Source: Candidatus Brocadiia bacterium (GTDB lineage: Bacteria > Planctomycetota > MHYJ01 > WSZJ01). Taken from it: a stretch of 7,081 nucleotides of DNA. The translations under genes were made by a program, and so were the position numbers. A model generated the notes under the pieces. That model was not told the origin of the DNA and made no database searches. It worked only from the letters and a program-made list of their open reading frames with translations. Of this stretch, positions 1 to 5,123 are shown piece by piece. Within the stretch, counting starts at the first letter, position 1. Every line of letters begins with the position of its first letter. The stretch spans positions 1-7,081 of the forward strand of contig JABWAY010000214.1 of assembly GCA_013360825.1 (NCBI GenBank). Reading direction: 5' to 3'.

Positions 1-42
1 GTCGGCCGCGAGCGCGAGCGCGAGCGCCGCCGCCGGCCTCAC
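1..42 (-). CDS. Possible start of a further gene, partial (signal-peptide-like N-terminus)
   Basis: A GTG at 42-40 overlaps the TGA (41-39) of the biotin carrier gene as GTGA, the same arrangement seen at the two preceding gene junctions. From it the frame is open to the window edge and reads VRPAAALALALAAD over 14 codons. One Arg followed by an Ala/Leu run is what the n- and h-regions of a Sec signal peptide look like, so the product may be exported. The same bases are a GC-rich alternating GCG/CTC stretch, which would give an Ala-Leu run by chance, and no good Shine-Dalgarno is visible at the right distance (GGTGG sits almost against the GTG). The rest of the gene is outside the window, so no function can be given. 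The alternative is plain intergenic sequence. Confidence 0.33.
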   Translation of the reverse strand, partial: MRPAAALALALAAD

Positions 43-542
43 TCCACCACCGCGAGCAGTTCCCCCTTCTCCACCGCGGCCCCGGCCTTCGCCCTCACCT
101 CGACGAGCTTTCCGGCCCGCGGGGACCGGATCTCGTTCTCCAGCTTCATGGCCGCCAGCACCAGCACGGGCTCCCCCTCGGCCACCGGGTCACCCGGATT
201 CCTGAGAACCGTCGTGATCAGCCCGGGTATCGGCGCCCTGATTTCGGCGCGCCCGGCCGCGCCCGACCGGGCCGCCCCGAGGGCGAGGAGTTTCTCGAAG
301 CGGGTGTCCCGGGCCGTGAACTCGTAGCTGATTCCGTCGAGGACGAGTTCCCAGGATTCCCCCCTGCGGGCGACGCCGACCCTGTGTCGCCCGTTGTCCG
401 TGACGGCCGTGCGGATGGCGCCGCGGCGGTCGTCGAGCCGGACATGCCAGGTGCGTCCGCCGTTGGAGACGGTGTAGCCGCCGTCGCTCTCCGCGACCTC
501 GACGGTGAAGACATCGTCTCCGTGGCGGACGGTCAGCTTCAC
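39..542 (-). CDS. Biotin carboxyl carrier subunit of an acyl-CoA carboxylase
   Basis: This 167-residue protein carries the biotin that shuttles CO2 between the biotin carboxylase and the carboxyltransferase encoded just upstream. Residues about 100-167 form a biotinyl/lipoyl-like domain with the entry motif APIPGLI (103-109) and the biotinylation motif AMKLEN, where Lys133 is the predicted biotin attachment site. Residues 1-90 are beta-rich (for example VFTVEV and SWELVLDG) and resemble the BT linker barrel found before the carrier domain in propionyl- and methylcrotonyl-CoA carboxylase alpha chains, rather than the Ala/Pro-rich N-terminus of E. coli AccB. I chose the GTG at 542-540 because it overlaps the biotin carboxylase TGA as GTGA and has GGGAGGG about 9 bases upstream. 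A GTG at 578 would add 12 residues and overlap the upstream gene further; it is less likely. Co-translation with the upstream gene is expected. The carrier role is near certain; the acyl-CoA substrate is inferred from the neighbours. Confidence 0.93.
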   Translation of the reverse strand: MKLTVRHGDDVFTVEVAESDGGYTVSNGGRTWHVRLDDRRGAIRTAVTDNGRHRVGVARRGESWELVLDGISYEFTARDTRFEKLLALGAARSGAAGRAEIRAPIPGLITTVLRNPGDPVAEGEPVLVLAAMKLENEIRSPRAGKLVEVRAKAGAAVEKGELLAVVE

Positions 543-2050
543 CCGCGGAGTCCCTCCCGCAGGGCCTGGGATTTCCACGGGGAGGGGCCGGCGGCCGGGC
601 CCGGTCCCGCCTCCGGCGTCTCCTGCCGCCGCCGGCGGTATTCGAGCGCCGCCACGATCGCCGCGGCCTCGTCCAGATGCGGCCGGTCGATCCCCTTCAT
701 TGAGAATTCATTCTCGACAAATCCGGTGTGGAAGTTCCCGGCGCGGAAGCGCGGGTCGGCCAGAAGGTGGAGATGGAACGGGACCAGGGTCGGCACGCCG
801 ACGATGACGAGCTCGCTCAGCGCGCGACGCAGCCGCTCGATCGCTTCCGCCCGGTCGCGCCCCCAGCAGATCAGCTTCGCGATCATCGAGTCGTAGAACA
901 TCGAAATCGTCCCCCCCGCCTCGACGCCGCAGTCCCACCGGGTGTGCGGCCCCGACGGGGCGTCCAGCCCGAGGATCGTCCCCCCGCCGGGGGCGAAATT
1001 CGCGAAGGGATCCTCCGCGGTGATCCGAGCCTCGATGGCGTGCCCGCGGGGCGCCAGATCGTCCTGCGTCCACGGCAGCTTCGCCCCCTCCGCGACCAGG
1101 ATCTGCGCCTTCACCAGGTCGGTCCCGGTGATCATCTCCGTGACGGGGTGCTCGACCTGCAGCCGCGTGTTCATCTCCAGGAAATAGAACTTCCCGCCGG
1201 CGTCGAGCAGGAACTCCAGCGTCCCCGCGGAGACGTACCCCACGGCCTTCGCCAGGCGGATCGCCGTCCGCCCCATCTCCGCGCGCAGCGCCGCGTCCAC
1301 GACCGGGCTCGGACCCTCCTCGATCAGCTTCTGGTGGCGGCGCTGGATCGAGCACTCCCGCTCGTTCAGGTGCACGACGTTCCCGGCGGAATCCCCGAAC
1401 ACCTGGATCTCGATGTGCCGCGGGCGCTCGACGTACCGCTCCAGAAAGACGCTCCCGTCGCCGAACGCCCCCGCCGCCTCGTTCCCCGCCTCCCGGACGT
1501 TCCGCTCCACGTCCTTCGCCTCCCGCACGACCCGCATCCCGCGCCCGCCGCCACCCGCGGCGGCCTTGATCAGCACCGGGAACCCGATTCCCGCCGCGAT
1601 CGCCCCCGCGTCGTCCTTCGGCCCGATCGCGCGGTCCAGCCCGGGGACCGTCGGCACCCCGGCCTTCTTCGCCAGCTGCCGCGCGTGCACCTTGTTCCCG
1701 ATCGCGTCGATGGACTCCGCCCGCGGCCCCACGAACGCCACCCCCGCCTTCGCGCACATCCGCCCGAATTCCGCATTCTCCGACAGGAACCCGTACCCGG
1801 GATGCACCGCGTCCGCCCCGCTCTTCTTCGCCGCCTCCAGAATCAGGTCCCCGCGCAGGTACGACTCCTTCGCCGGCGGCGGCCCCAGCCGGTGCGCCTC
1901 GTCCGCCACCTGCACGTGCGGCGCCCACGCGTCCGCGTCCGAGTACACCGCCACCGTCCGGATCCCCATCTCCCGGCAGGTGCGCATCACGCGAAGCGCG
2001 ATCTCCCCGCGGTTCGCGACGAGCAGCGTCCGGATTTTCCGCGGTTTCAC
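539..2050 (-). CDS. Biotin carboxylase subunit of an acyl-CoA carboxylase
   Basis: The 503-residue product should use ATP and bicarbonate to carboxylate the biotin of the carrier subunit. It has the full biotin carboxylase layout: an N-terminal domain opening with LLVANRGEIALRV (9-21) and HPGYGFLSENAEF (83-95), the glycine-rich ATP-grasp loop GGGGRGMR (166-173), RRHQKLIEE (237-245), the metal/active-site segment EMNTRLQVEHPVTE (292-305) and AIEARITAEDP with Arg342 at the position of the catalytic Arg338 of the E. coli enzyme. Residues after about 450 form a tail ending in PSPWKSQALREGLRG, which looks like the linker that in fused alpha chains leads into the BT domain. The start is the GTG at 2050-2048, overlapping the carboxyltransferase TGA as GTGA and placed directly before KPRKIRTLLVANRGEI; no convincing Shine-Dalgarno is seen, consistent with translational coupling. 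The frame stays open upstream to 3094, but that part only shadows the carboxyltransferase gene. It is accC-like; I leave the symbol blank because pccA/accC naming depends on the substrate. Confidence 0.96.
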   Translation of the reverse strand: MKPRKIRTLLVANRGEIALRVMRTCREMGIRTVAVYSDADAWAPHVQVADEAHRLGPPPAKESYLRGDLILEAAKKSGADAVHPGYGFLSENAEFGRMCAKAGVAFVGPRAESIDAIGNKVHARQLAKKAGVPTVPGLDRAIGPKDDAGAIAAGIGFPVLIKAAAGGGGRGMRVVREAKDVERNVREAGNEAAGAFGDGSVFLERYVERPRHIEIQVFGDSAGNVVHLNERECSIQRRHQKLIEEGPSPVVDAALRAEMGRTAIRLAKAVGYVSAGTLEFLLDAGGKFYFLEMNTRLQVEHPVTEMITGTDLVKAQILVAEGAKLPWTQDDLAPRGHAIEARITAEDPFANFAPGGGTILGLDAPSGPHTRWDCGVEAGGTISMFYDSMIAKLICWGRDRAEAIERLRRALSELVIVGVPTLVPFHLHLLADPRFRAGNFHTGFVENEFSMKGIDRPHLDEAAAIVAALEYRRRRQETPEAGPGPAAGPSPWKSQALREGLRG

Positions 2051-3651
2051 AGCGGAATGTTCCCGTGCTTCTTCGCGGGCAGACTCTCCCGCTTGTTGCG
2101 CAGCAGCTCCAGCGCCCGGCAGATCTCCCCGCGCGTCGTCGCCGGCTCGATCACCTTGTCCACGTACCCCTTTCCCGCCGCGATGTACGGATTCGCGAAG
2201 CGCTCGCGATACTCCGCCACGAGTCGCGCCCGCTCGGCCGCCGGGTCGGCGGCGGATTCGATCTCCCGCTTGAAGAGGATGTTGACCGCCCCCTCGGCGC
2301 CCATGACGGCGATCTCGGCCATCGGCCACGCCAGGTTGACGTCCCCCCGGACATGCTTGGACGACATCACGTCGTAGGCGCCGCCGTACGCCTTGCGGGT
2401 GATCACGGTGATCTTCGGGACCGTCGCCTCGCAGTACGCGTACAGCAGCTTCGCCCCGTTCCGGATGATCCCGTTGTGCTCCTGCGCGACGCCCGGGAGA
2501 AATCCGGGGACATCCTCGAAGGTGACCAGCGGGATGTTGAAGGCGTCGCAGAAGCGCACGAAGCGGGCGCCCTTGACCGCGGAGCTGATGTCGAGGCACC
2601 CCGCGAGCACCGCGGGCTGCTGCGCGACGATCCCCACCGCCCGGCCGCGGAACCGGGCGAACCCGACGATGATGTTGGCCGCGAATTTCGCGGCGACTTC
2701 GTGAAAGCTCCCCGGGTCCACGACCCGCCCGATCACGTTCTTCATGTCGTACGGCTTCTTCGGGTCCTCCGGGATCACCCGGTTCAACCCCTCTTCCCGC
2801 CGGTCCGCGGGGTCGTCGCACGCCACGGCCGGCGACTCCTCGAGGTTGTTCTGCGGGATGTAGGAGAGGAGCCGGCGGATTCCCTGCAGGCACTCGGCTT
2901 CGTTGCGGGCCTGGAAATGGGCCACGCCGGAGGTCTCGTTGTGCACCGCCGCGCCGCCGAGCGCCTCGCTCGTCACCTCTTCGTGCGTCACGGTCCGGAT
3001 GACGTTCGGGCCGGTGACGAACATGTAGCTCGTCCCCTCGACCATGAAGGTGAAGTCGGTGATCGCGGGCGAGTAGACGGCGCCGCCGGCGCACGGCCCC
3101 ATGATCGCGCTGATCTGCGGCACGACGCCGCTGGCCAGGGTGTTGCGCAGGAAGATGTCCGCGTAGCCGCCGAGGGACTCGACTCCCTCCTGGATCCGCG
3201 CCCCGCCGGAGTCGTTCAGCCCGATGACGGGGATCCCGACCTTCATCGCGAGGTCCATGAGCCGGCAGATCTTCCCGGCGTGGGCAAGCCCGAGGGAGCC
3301 GCCGAACACGGTGAAGTCCTGGGAGAACACCGCCACCGGCCGGCCGTCGATTTTTCCCACCCCCGTCACGACGCCGTCGCCGGGGACCTTCTGGTTCCCC
3401 ATCCCGAAGGCGTCGCAGTTGTGCGTCACGAACATCCCCTGCTCGTCGAACGTCCCCTCGTCCAGCAGGAGATCGACCCGCTCGCGCGCCGTGAGCTTTC
3501 CCGACGCATGCTGCTTCGCCACCCGCTCCGGCCCCCCGCCCGCCAGCGCACGCGCTTTCATCTCTTCCAGACGCATGAGCGGATCGGTCGCCGGCGCCGC
3601 AGGGCTCGCCGCGGCGGGGACAGCGTTCTTTGCCTTCGGGGGTTTCGCCAT
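2047..3651 (-). CDS. pccB: Acyl-CoA carboxylase carboxyltransferase subunit (propionyl-CoA carboxylase beta type)
   Basis: This 534-residue protein belongs to the PccB/MmdA/AccD5 carboxyltransferase family and should transfer the carboxyl group from carboxybiotin to an acyl-CoA, most likely propionyl-CoA to give methylmalonyl-CoA. Two crotonase-like halves are visible. The N half holds SGGARIQEGVESLGGY (148-163) and GPCAGGAVYSPA (185-196). The C half holds FEDVPGFLPGVAQEHNGII (378-396) and RKAYGGAYDVMSSKH (419-433), and the protein ends with the family's usual KKHGNIPL. Asp427 in GGAYDVM aligns with Asp422 of Streptomyces coelicolor PccB, a residue known to bias these enzymes towards propionyl-CoA over acetyl-CoA. 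Residues 1-25 are a Lys/Ala/Pro-rich extension without a conserved role. The ATG at 3651-3649 is used although only a weak ribosome site is visible; a start at Met26 is the alternative. The gene leads a coupled three-gene unit with the biotin carboxylase and carrier genes. A decarboxylase role (MmdA) is unlikely because a biotin carboxylase follows and no membrane subunit is seen. Confidence 0.94.
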   Translation of the reverse strand: MAKPPKAKNAVPAAASPAAPATDPLMRLEEMKARALAGGGPERVAKQHASGKLTARERVDLLLDEGTFDEQGMFVTHNCDAFGMGNQKVPGDGVVTGVGKIDGRPVAVFSQDFTVFGGSLGLAHAGKICRLMDLAMKVGIPVIGLNDSGGARIQEGVESLGGYADIFLRNTLASGVVPQISAIMGPCAGGAVYSPAITDFTFMVEGTSYMFVTGPNVIRTVTHEEVTSEALGGAAVHNETSGVAHFQARNEAECLQGIRRLLSYIPQNNLEESPAVACDDPADRREEGLNRVIPEDPKKPYDMKNVIGRVVDPGSFHEVAAKFAANIIVGFARFRGRAVGIVAQQPAVLAGCLDISSAVKGARFVRFCDAFNIPLVTFEDVPGFLPGVAQEHNGIIRNGAKLLYAYCEATVPKITVITRKAYGGAYDVMSSKHVRGDVNLAWPMAEIAVMGAEGAVNILFKREIESAADPAAERARLVAEYRERFANPYIAAGKGYVDKVIEPATTRGEICRALELLRNKRESLPAKKHGNIPL

Positions 3652-3750
3652 CGCGGGGAGTTTATCGCCGCGGGCGGGAATCGAACACGATTCGACACGG
3701 CGGGCGTGGACCTCCCGGTCGCCGGCCGGGCCCGGACCCCGCGCCTCCGG
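3652..3750 (-). other. Spacer before the carboxyltransferase gene, with inverted repeats
   Basis: These 99 bases separate the secreted-protein gene from the carboxylase unit. They contain a perfect 6-bp inverted repeat with a 4-base loop (GAATCG-AACA-CGATTC, 3678-3693) and a 10-bp palindrome CCGGGCCCGG (3726-3735). On the minus strand the part near 3690-3670 reads GTTCGATTCCCGC, like the T-arm of a tRNA, but no tRNA can be folded. An AT-rich GATAAA lies about 13 bases before the pccB start, a possible -10 element without a recognisable -35. No U-run follows either hairpin, so an intrinsic terminator is not supported. Whether the carboxylase genes have their own promoter here is open. Confidence 0.4.
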
Positions 3751-4299
3751 TCAGCGGAGACTCCCGCTCACCTCGGCGACCAGGTCCGCGGCGTCTTCCG
3801 GCCGGCACGCGGCCCGCTCCCGGAAATTCACTCCGACCTCCAGGCAGACATCCCACGCCGCCCATTCCCCGCCGGTCTTCCCGCGGAGTTCCTCGATCCG
3901 GGCGATCGAACGCGTCATCCGGGCGAGGACGGTCAGGTAGCGGGTCCGCCCCACATCCAGGTCCCTCTCAAACCGGTCCCGGACCTTCGCCCTCTCCTCC
4001 GCCACGGCCTTCCGCGCGTCCTCCCCCGCCTCCGGCGGCAGCATCCGGACGGCCAGGTCCAGGAACTGCCCGGACAGTTCCGCGGCCAGGGCAGACTCCC
4101 GCGCCCCCCGGGTGATCTCCGCCAGCTCCTCCATGTCGGCCGCGACACGCTTCCGCGCCGCCTCCCGGCGGACCTGCCGGTCCTCGGCGCTCACTCCCAG
4201 GGCGGCCAGGCCGGCCAGAACCGCCACGAGCAGGAGAATCCGCGGGCTCATCCAGGCCCGGGGGACGGCGGGCGGGCGGGTGCGGCAGGTGACGTTCAT
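3751..4299 (-). CDS. Unrecognised secreted or membrane-anchored helical protein
   Basis: I do not recognise this 182-residue protein. Residues 1-20 are an Arg/Pro-rich n-region, 21-37 a hydrophobic stretch (ILLLVAVLAGLAALGVS), and GVSA-ED at 38/39 is a plausible signal peptidase I site, so it is either exported or held by an N-terminal anchor. The mature part is charged and mainly helical, with heptad-like runs around 40-70 and 95-140, and has Cys152 and Cys165, which could pair outside the cytoplasm. The ATG at 4299-4297 is preferred because GGAG lies 7 bases upstream, and because in the duplicated copy (start 4783) the same GGAGCGTC-n-CGATG layout is kept whereas the internal Met17 (4251) is replaced by Phe. 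The first about 55 codons are duplicated upstream in the chimeric gene. No link to the carboxylase function is apparent from the sequence. Confidence 0.72.
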   Translation of the reverse strand: MNVTCRTRPPAVPRAWMSPRILLLVAVLAGLAALGVSAEDRQVRREAARKRVAADMEELAEITRGARESALAAELSGQFLDLAVRMLPPEAGEDARKAVAEERAKVRDRFERDLDVGRTRYLTVLARMTRSIARIEELRGKTGGEWAAWDVCLEVGVNFRERAACRPEDAADLVAEVSGSLR

Positions 4300-4522
4300 C
4301 GGGACGCTCCACTCAGGGACAGGGGGGACTCGGTGCGTGCGGGCCGGCAGACCTACCGCAATTGGAATGCCCGCTGCCGCCTGCCCCCGCCGCACCCCCG
4401 GCAGCCGAACGTGCAGCGGCGCCCGCACGGCGTGCACGAACGTCCGGAATCGCCCCCCCCTTCAGCGCCCCAGCCGCCACCCGCGCCTCGCCCCGCCCGG
4501 GGGCTCCCTATGTCCCCGCCCC
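4300..4522. other. Spacer between chimeric gene and secreted-protein gene
   Basis: This 223-base stretch has a duplicate at 4784-5012. The reading frame of the downstream gene stays open upstream to 4437, but differences between the copies in this frame are mostly amino-acid-changing, so I treat it as non-coding. It contains the ribosome site GGAG for the start at 4299, a 39-base block (4355-4393) with a single mismatch to its copy, and a GCCCC-GCCCG-GGGGC hairpin (4490-4504) placed 19 bases past the chimeric gene's stop codon. The hairpin has no following U-run. Confidence 0.6.
4490..4504. other. GC hairpin behind chimeric gene stop (copy A)
   Basis: GCCCC, loop GCCCG, GGGGC: a perfect 5-bp stem of pure G:C pairs located 19 bases downstream of the TGA at 4525-4523. 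The identical hairpin sits at 4980-4994 behind the short membrane-peptide gene. It could stabilise transcript ends or slow transcription. It lacks the U-tract of an intrinsic terminator, and in DNA this rich in G+C short stems also arise by chance. Confidence 0.35.
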
Positions 4523-4783
4523 TCAACTCCCGCCGTCGCCTCGCCGGACCAGGCGCGTCACGATGTACGCCAGCGCGACCGCCGCCACGCCCGCCACGAA
4601 TATCCACTCCTGCCTCTCGGCCACGACACGCGTCCGCGCCGCCTCCTGGCGGACCTGCCGGTCCTCGGCGGCGCTCACTCCCAGCGCGGCGAGGCGGGCC
4701 AGAACCGCCATGAGCAGAAGAAACCGGGGGATGAACCAGATCCGGGGCGTCGCCGGCGGGCGGCTACGGCAGGTGAGGTTCAT
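4523..4783 (-). CDS. Chimeric 86-residue two-span membrane protein
   Basis: The product is a fusion formed by tandem duplication. Residues 1-56 match the leader of the secreted protein encoded at 3751-4299 (MNLTCRSRPPATPR against MNVTCRTRPPAVPR), including a hydrophobic segment 21-38 ending LAALGVSA. Residues 58-86 (QEWIFVAG then YIVTRLVRRGDGGS) match the 31-residue peptide encoded at 5013-5108 and form a second membrane span at about 59-77 with a basic tail. The join lies near ATG-like GAGAGGCAGGAG, where both parents share AGGAG. The ATG at 4783-4781 has GGAG 8 bases upstream, as in its paralogue. The frame has stayed open despite about a quarter of leader residues having changed, which suggests but does not prove that it is expressed. 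Arg30 sits inside the first hydrophobic segment, where the paralogue has Gly, so signal or anchor function may be weakened. No family is recognised. Confidence 0.6.
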   Translation of the reverse strand: MNLTCRSRPPATPRIWFIPRFLLLMAVLARLAALGVSAAEDRQVRQEAARTRVVAERQEWIFVAGVAAVALAYIVTRLVRRGDGGS

Positions 4784-5012
4784 CGCGACGCTCCGGTCAG
4801 GAGTCAACAGGGGGACCCGGCCACTTCGAGCCGGAAGAACCACCGCAATTGGAGTGCCCGCTGCCGCCTGCCCCCGCCGCGACCCCGCCCACCGAACGTG
4901 CAGCGGTGCCCGCAGAACGTGCACGCACGCTCAGCACCGAGCCCCACCCTTCAGCGCCCCTGCCGCCCACCCGCGCCTCGCCCCGCCCGGGGGCTCCCTA
5001 TTTCCCCGCCCC
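4784..5012. other. Spacer between the short peptide gene and the chimeric gene
   Basis: This is the duplicate of 4300-4522 and has the same parts in the same order: a GC hairpin behind the upstream stop codon, a 39-base conserved block (4842-4880), and GGAG before the downstream start. One frame on the minus strand (through 4932-4860) encodes a Cys- and Arg-rich stretch with CTFCGHRC; the matching frame in the other copy gives CTPCGRRC. No start codon or ribosome site supports translation, so it is not called as a gene. Confidence 0.55.
4980..4994. other. GC hairpin behind short peptide gene stop (copy B)
   Basis: The same 15 bases as at 4490-4504: a 5-bp GCCCC/GGGGC stem with loop GCCCG, 18-19 bases beyond the TGA at 5015-5013. 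It is part of a stretch in which 44 spacer bases (4969-5012) differ from the other copy at one position. There is no U-run. Confidence 0.35.
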
Positions 5013-5108
5013 TCAACACCCGCCGTCGCCCCGCCGGACCAGGCGCGTCACGATGTACACCAGCGCCGCACCTGCCACGGCCGCGACCAGAATCCACTCC
5101 TGCGACAT
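5013..5108 (-). CDS. 31-residue single-span membrane peptide
   Basis: This small gene reads MSQEWILVAAVAGAAL then VYIVTRLVRRGDGGC. Residues 5-20 form one hydrophobic span, and RLVRR behind it predicts a cytoplasmic C-terminus by the positive-inside rule. A very strong ribosome site (GAGGAGAGGGGGG, ending 4 bases before ATG) overlaps the fabG stop region; only 15 bases separate fabG's TGA from this ATG, so the two should be co-transcribed. A homologous sequence forms the second half of the chimeric protein at 4523-4783 with the same TRLVRRGDGG tail, the span residues being changed mostly to other small or aliphatic ones. That pattern suggests selection for a membrane span. The final Cys is replaced by Ser in the chimera, so it is not conserved. 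No known small-protein family is recognised. It may be a membrane-tethering or regulatory peptide, which is a guess from shape only. Confidence 0.66.
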   Translation of the reverse strand: MSQEWILVAAVAGAALVYIVTRLVRRGDGGC

Positions 5109-5123
5109 CGTTCCCCCCTCTCC

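Larger units (their letters stand above)
4136..4613. repeat. Imperfect tandem duplication, copy A
   Basis: This segment is repeated at 4617-5103 with an offset that grows from 481 to 490 bases through small indels. In transcription order it holds the C-terminal body of the short membrane peptide (here fused inside the chimeric gene), a spacer of about 223 bases, and the first about 55 codons of the 182-residue secreted-protein gene. Left and right ends are sharp: homology stops at TCGGC (4136) on one side and at CCACTCCTGC (4604-4613) on the other. Divergence is uneven: the shared leader proteins differ at 13 of about 55 aligned residues, while 4479-4568 differs from its partner at 3 of 90 bases. 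No transposase, terminal inverted repeat or target-site duplication is visible. Confidence 0.92.
4617..5103. repeat. Imperfect tandem duplication, copy B
   Basis: Partner of 4136-4613. In transcription order it holds the 31-residue peptide gene from its third codon, a spacer of about 229 bases and the duplicated leader that now forms the 5' half of the chimeric gene. The two copies lie next to each other with only 3 bases (4614-4616) between them, so this is a direct tandem duplication with breakpoints inside two genes. The parent genes survive at the outer ends: the short peptide gene intact on the right and the full secreted-protein gene on the left. Confidence 0.92.

Noticed and set aside
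1..30. The alternating GCGAGC tract as a functional repeat
   Set aside because: It is only about 20 bases long and is explained equally well by an Ala-Leu run in a possible signal peptide.
708..1928. Minus-strand 406-codon frame overlapping the biotin carboxylase
   Set aside because: It is a frame-shifted shadow of the same strand; the product is Gly/Arg/Ala-rich and shows no family motif.
2051..3094. Upstream extension of the biotin carboxylase frame (348 codons)
   Set aside because: It overlaps the carboxyltransferase gene in another frame and encodes low-complexity Arg/Gly-rich sequence; the family N-terminus starts at the GTG at 2050.
3661..3750. A tRNA gene ending near 3661 on the minus strand
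   Set aside because: GTTCGATTCCCGC looks like a T-loop, but only three of five T-stem pairs form and no matching acceptor 5' half or anticodon arm is found upstream.
4300..4437. A longer start for the secreted protein at 4437 (and 4924 for the chimeric gene)
   Set aside because: The frame is open in both copies, but differences there are mostly amino-acid-changing and the conserved Shine-Dalgarno lies before the starts at 4299 and 4783.
2065..4713. A plus-strand open frame of 882 codons antisense to the carboxylase and secreted-protein genes
   Set aside because: It is a shadow frame of GC-rich minus-strand genes: its product is an Arg/Pro/His-rich string without domains, and it crosses two coding genes and the duplicated spacers.
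4136..5103. An insertion sequence or transposon as the cause of the repeat
   Set aside because: No transposase frame, terminal inverted repeats or target-site duplication are visible; the direct tandem layout with gene-internal breakpoints fits segmental duplication.
4136..5103. A CRISPR or short-repeat array
   Set aside because: There are only two copies of a long segment of about 480 bases, containing genes; no short regularly spaced repeats are present.
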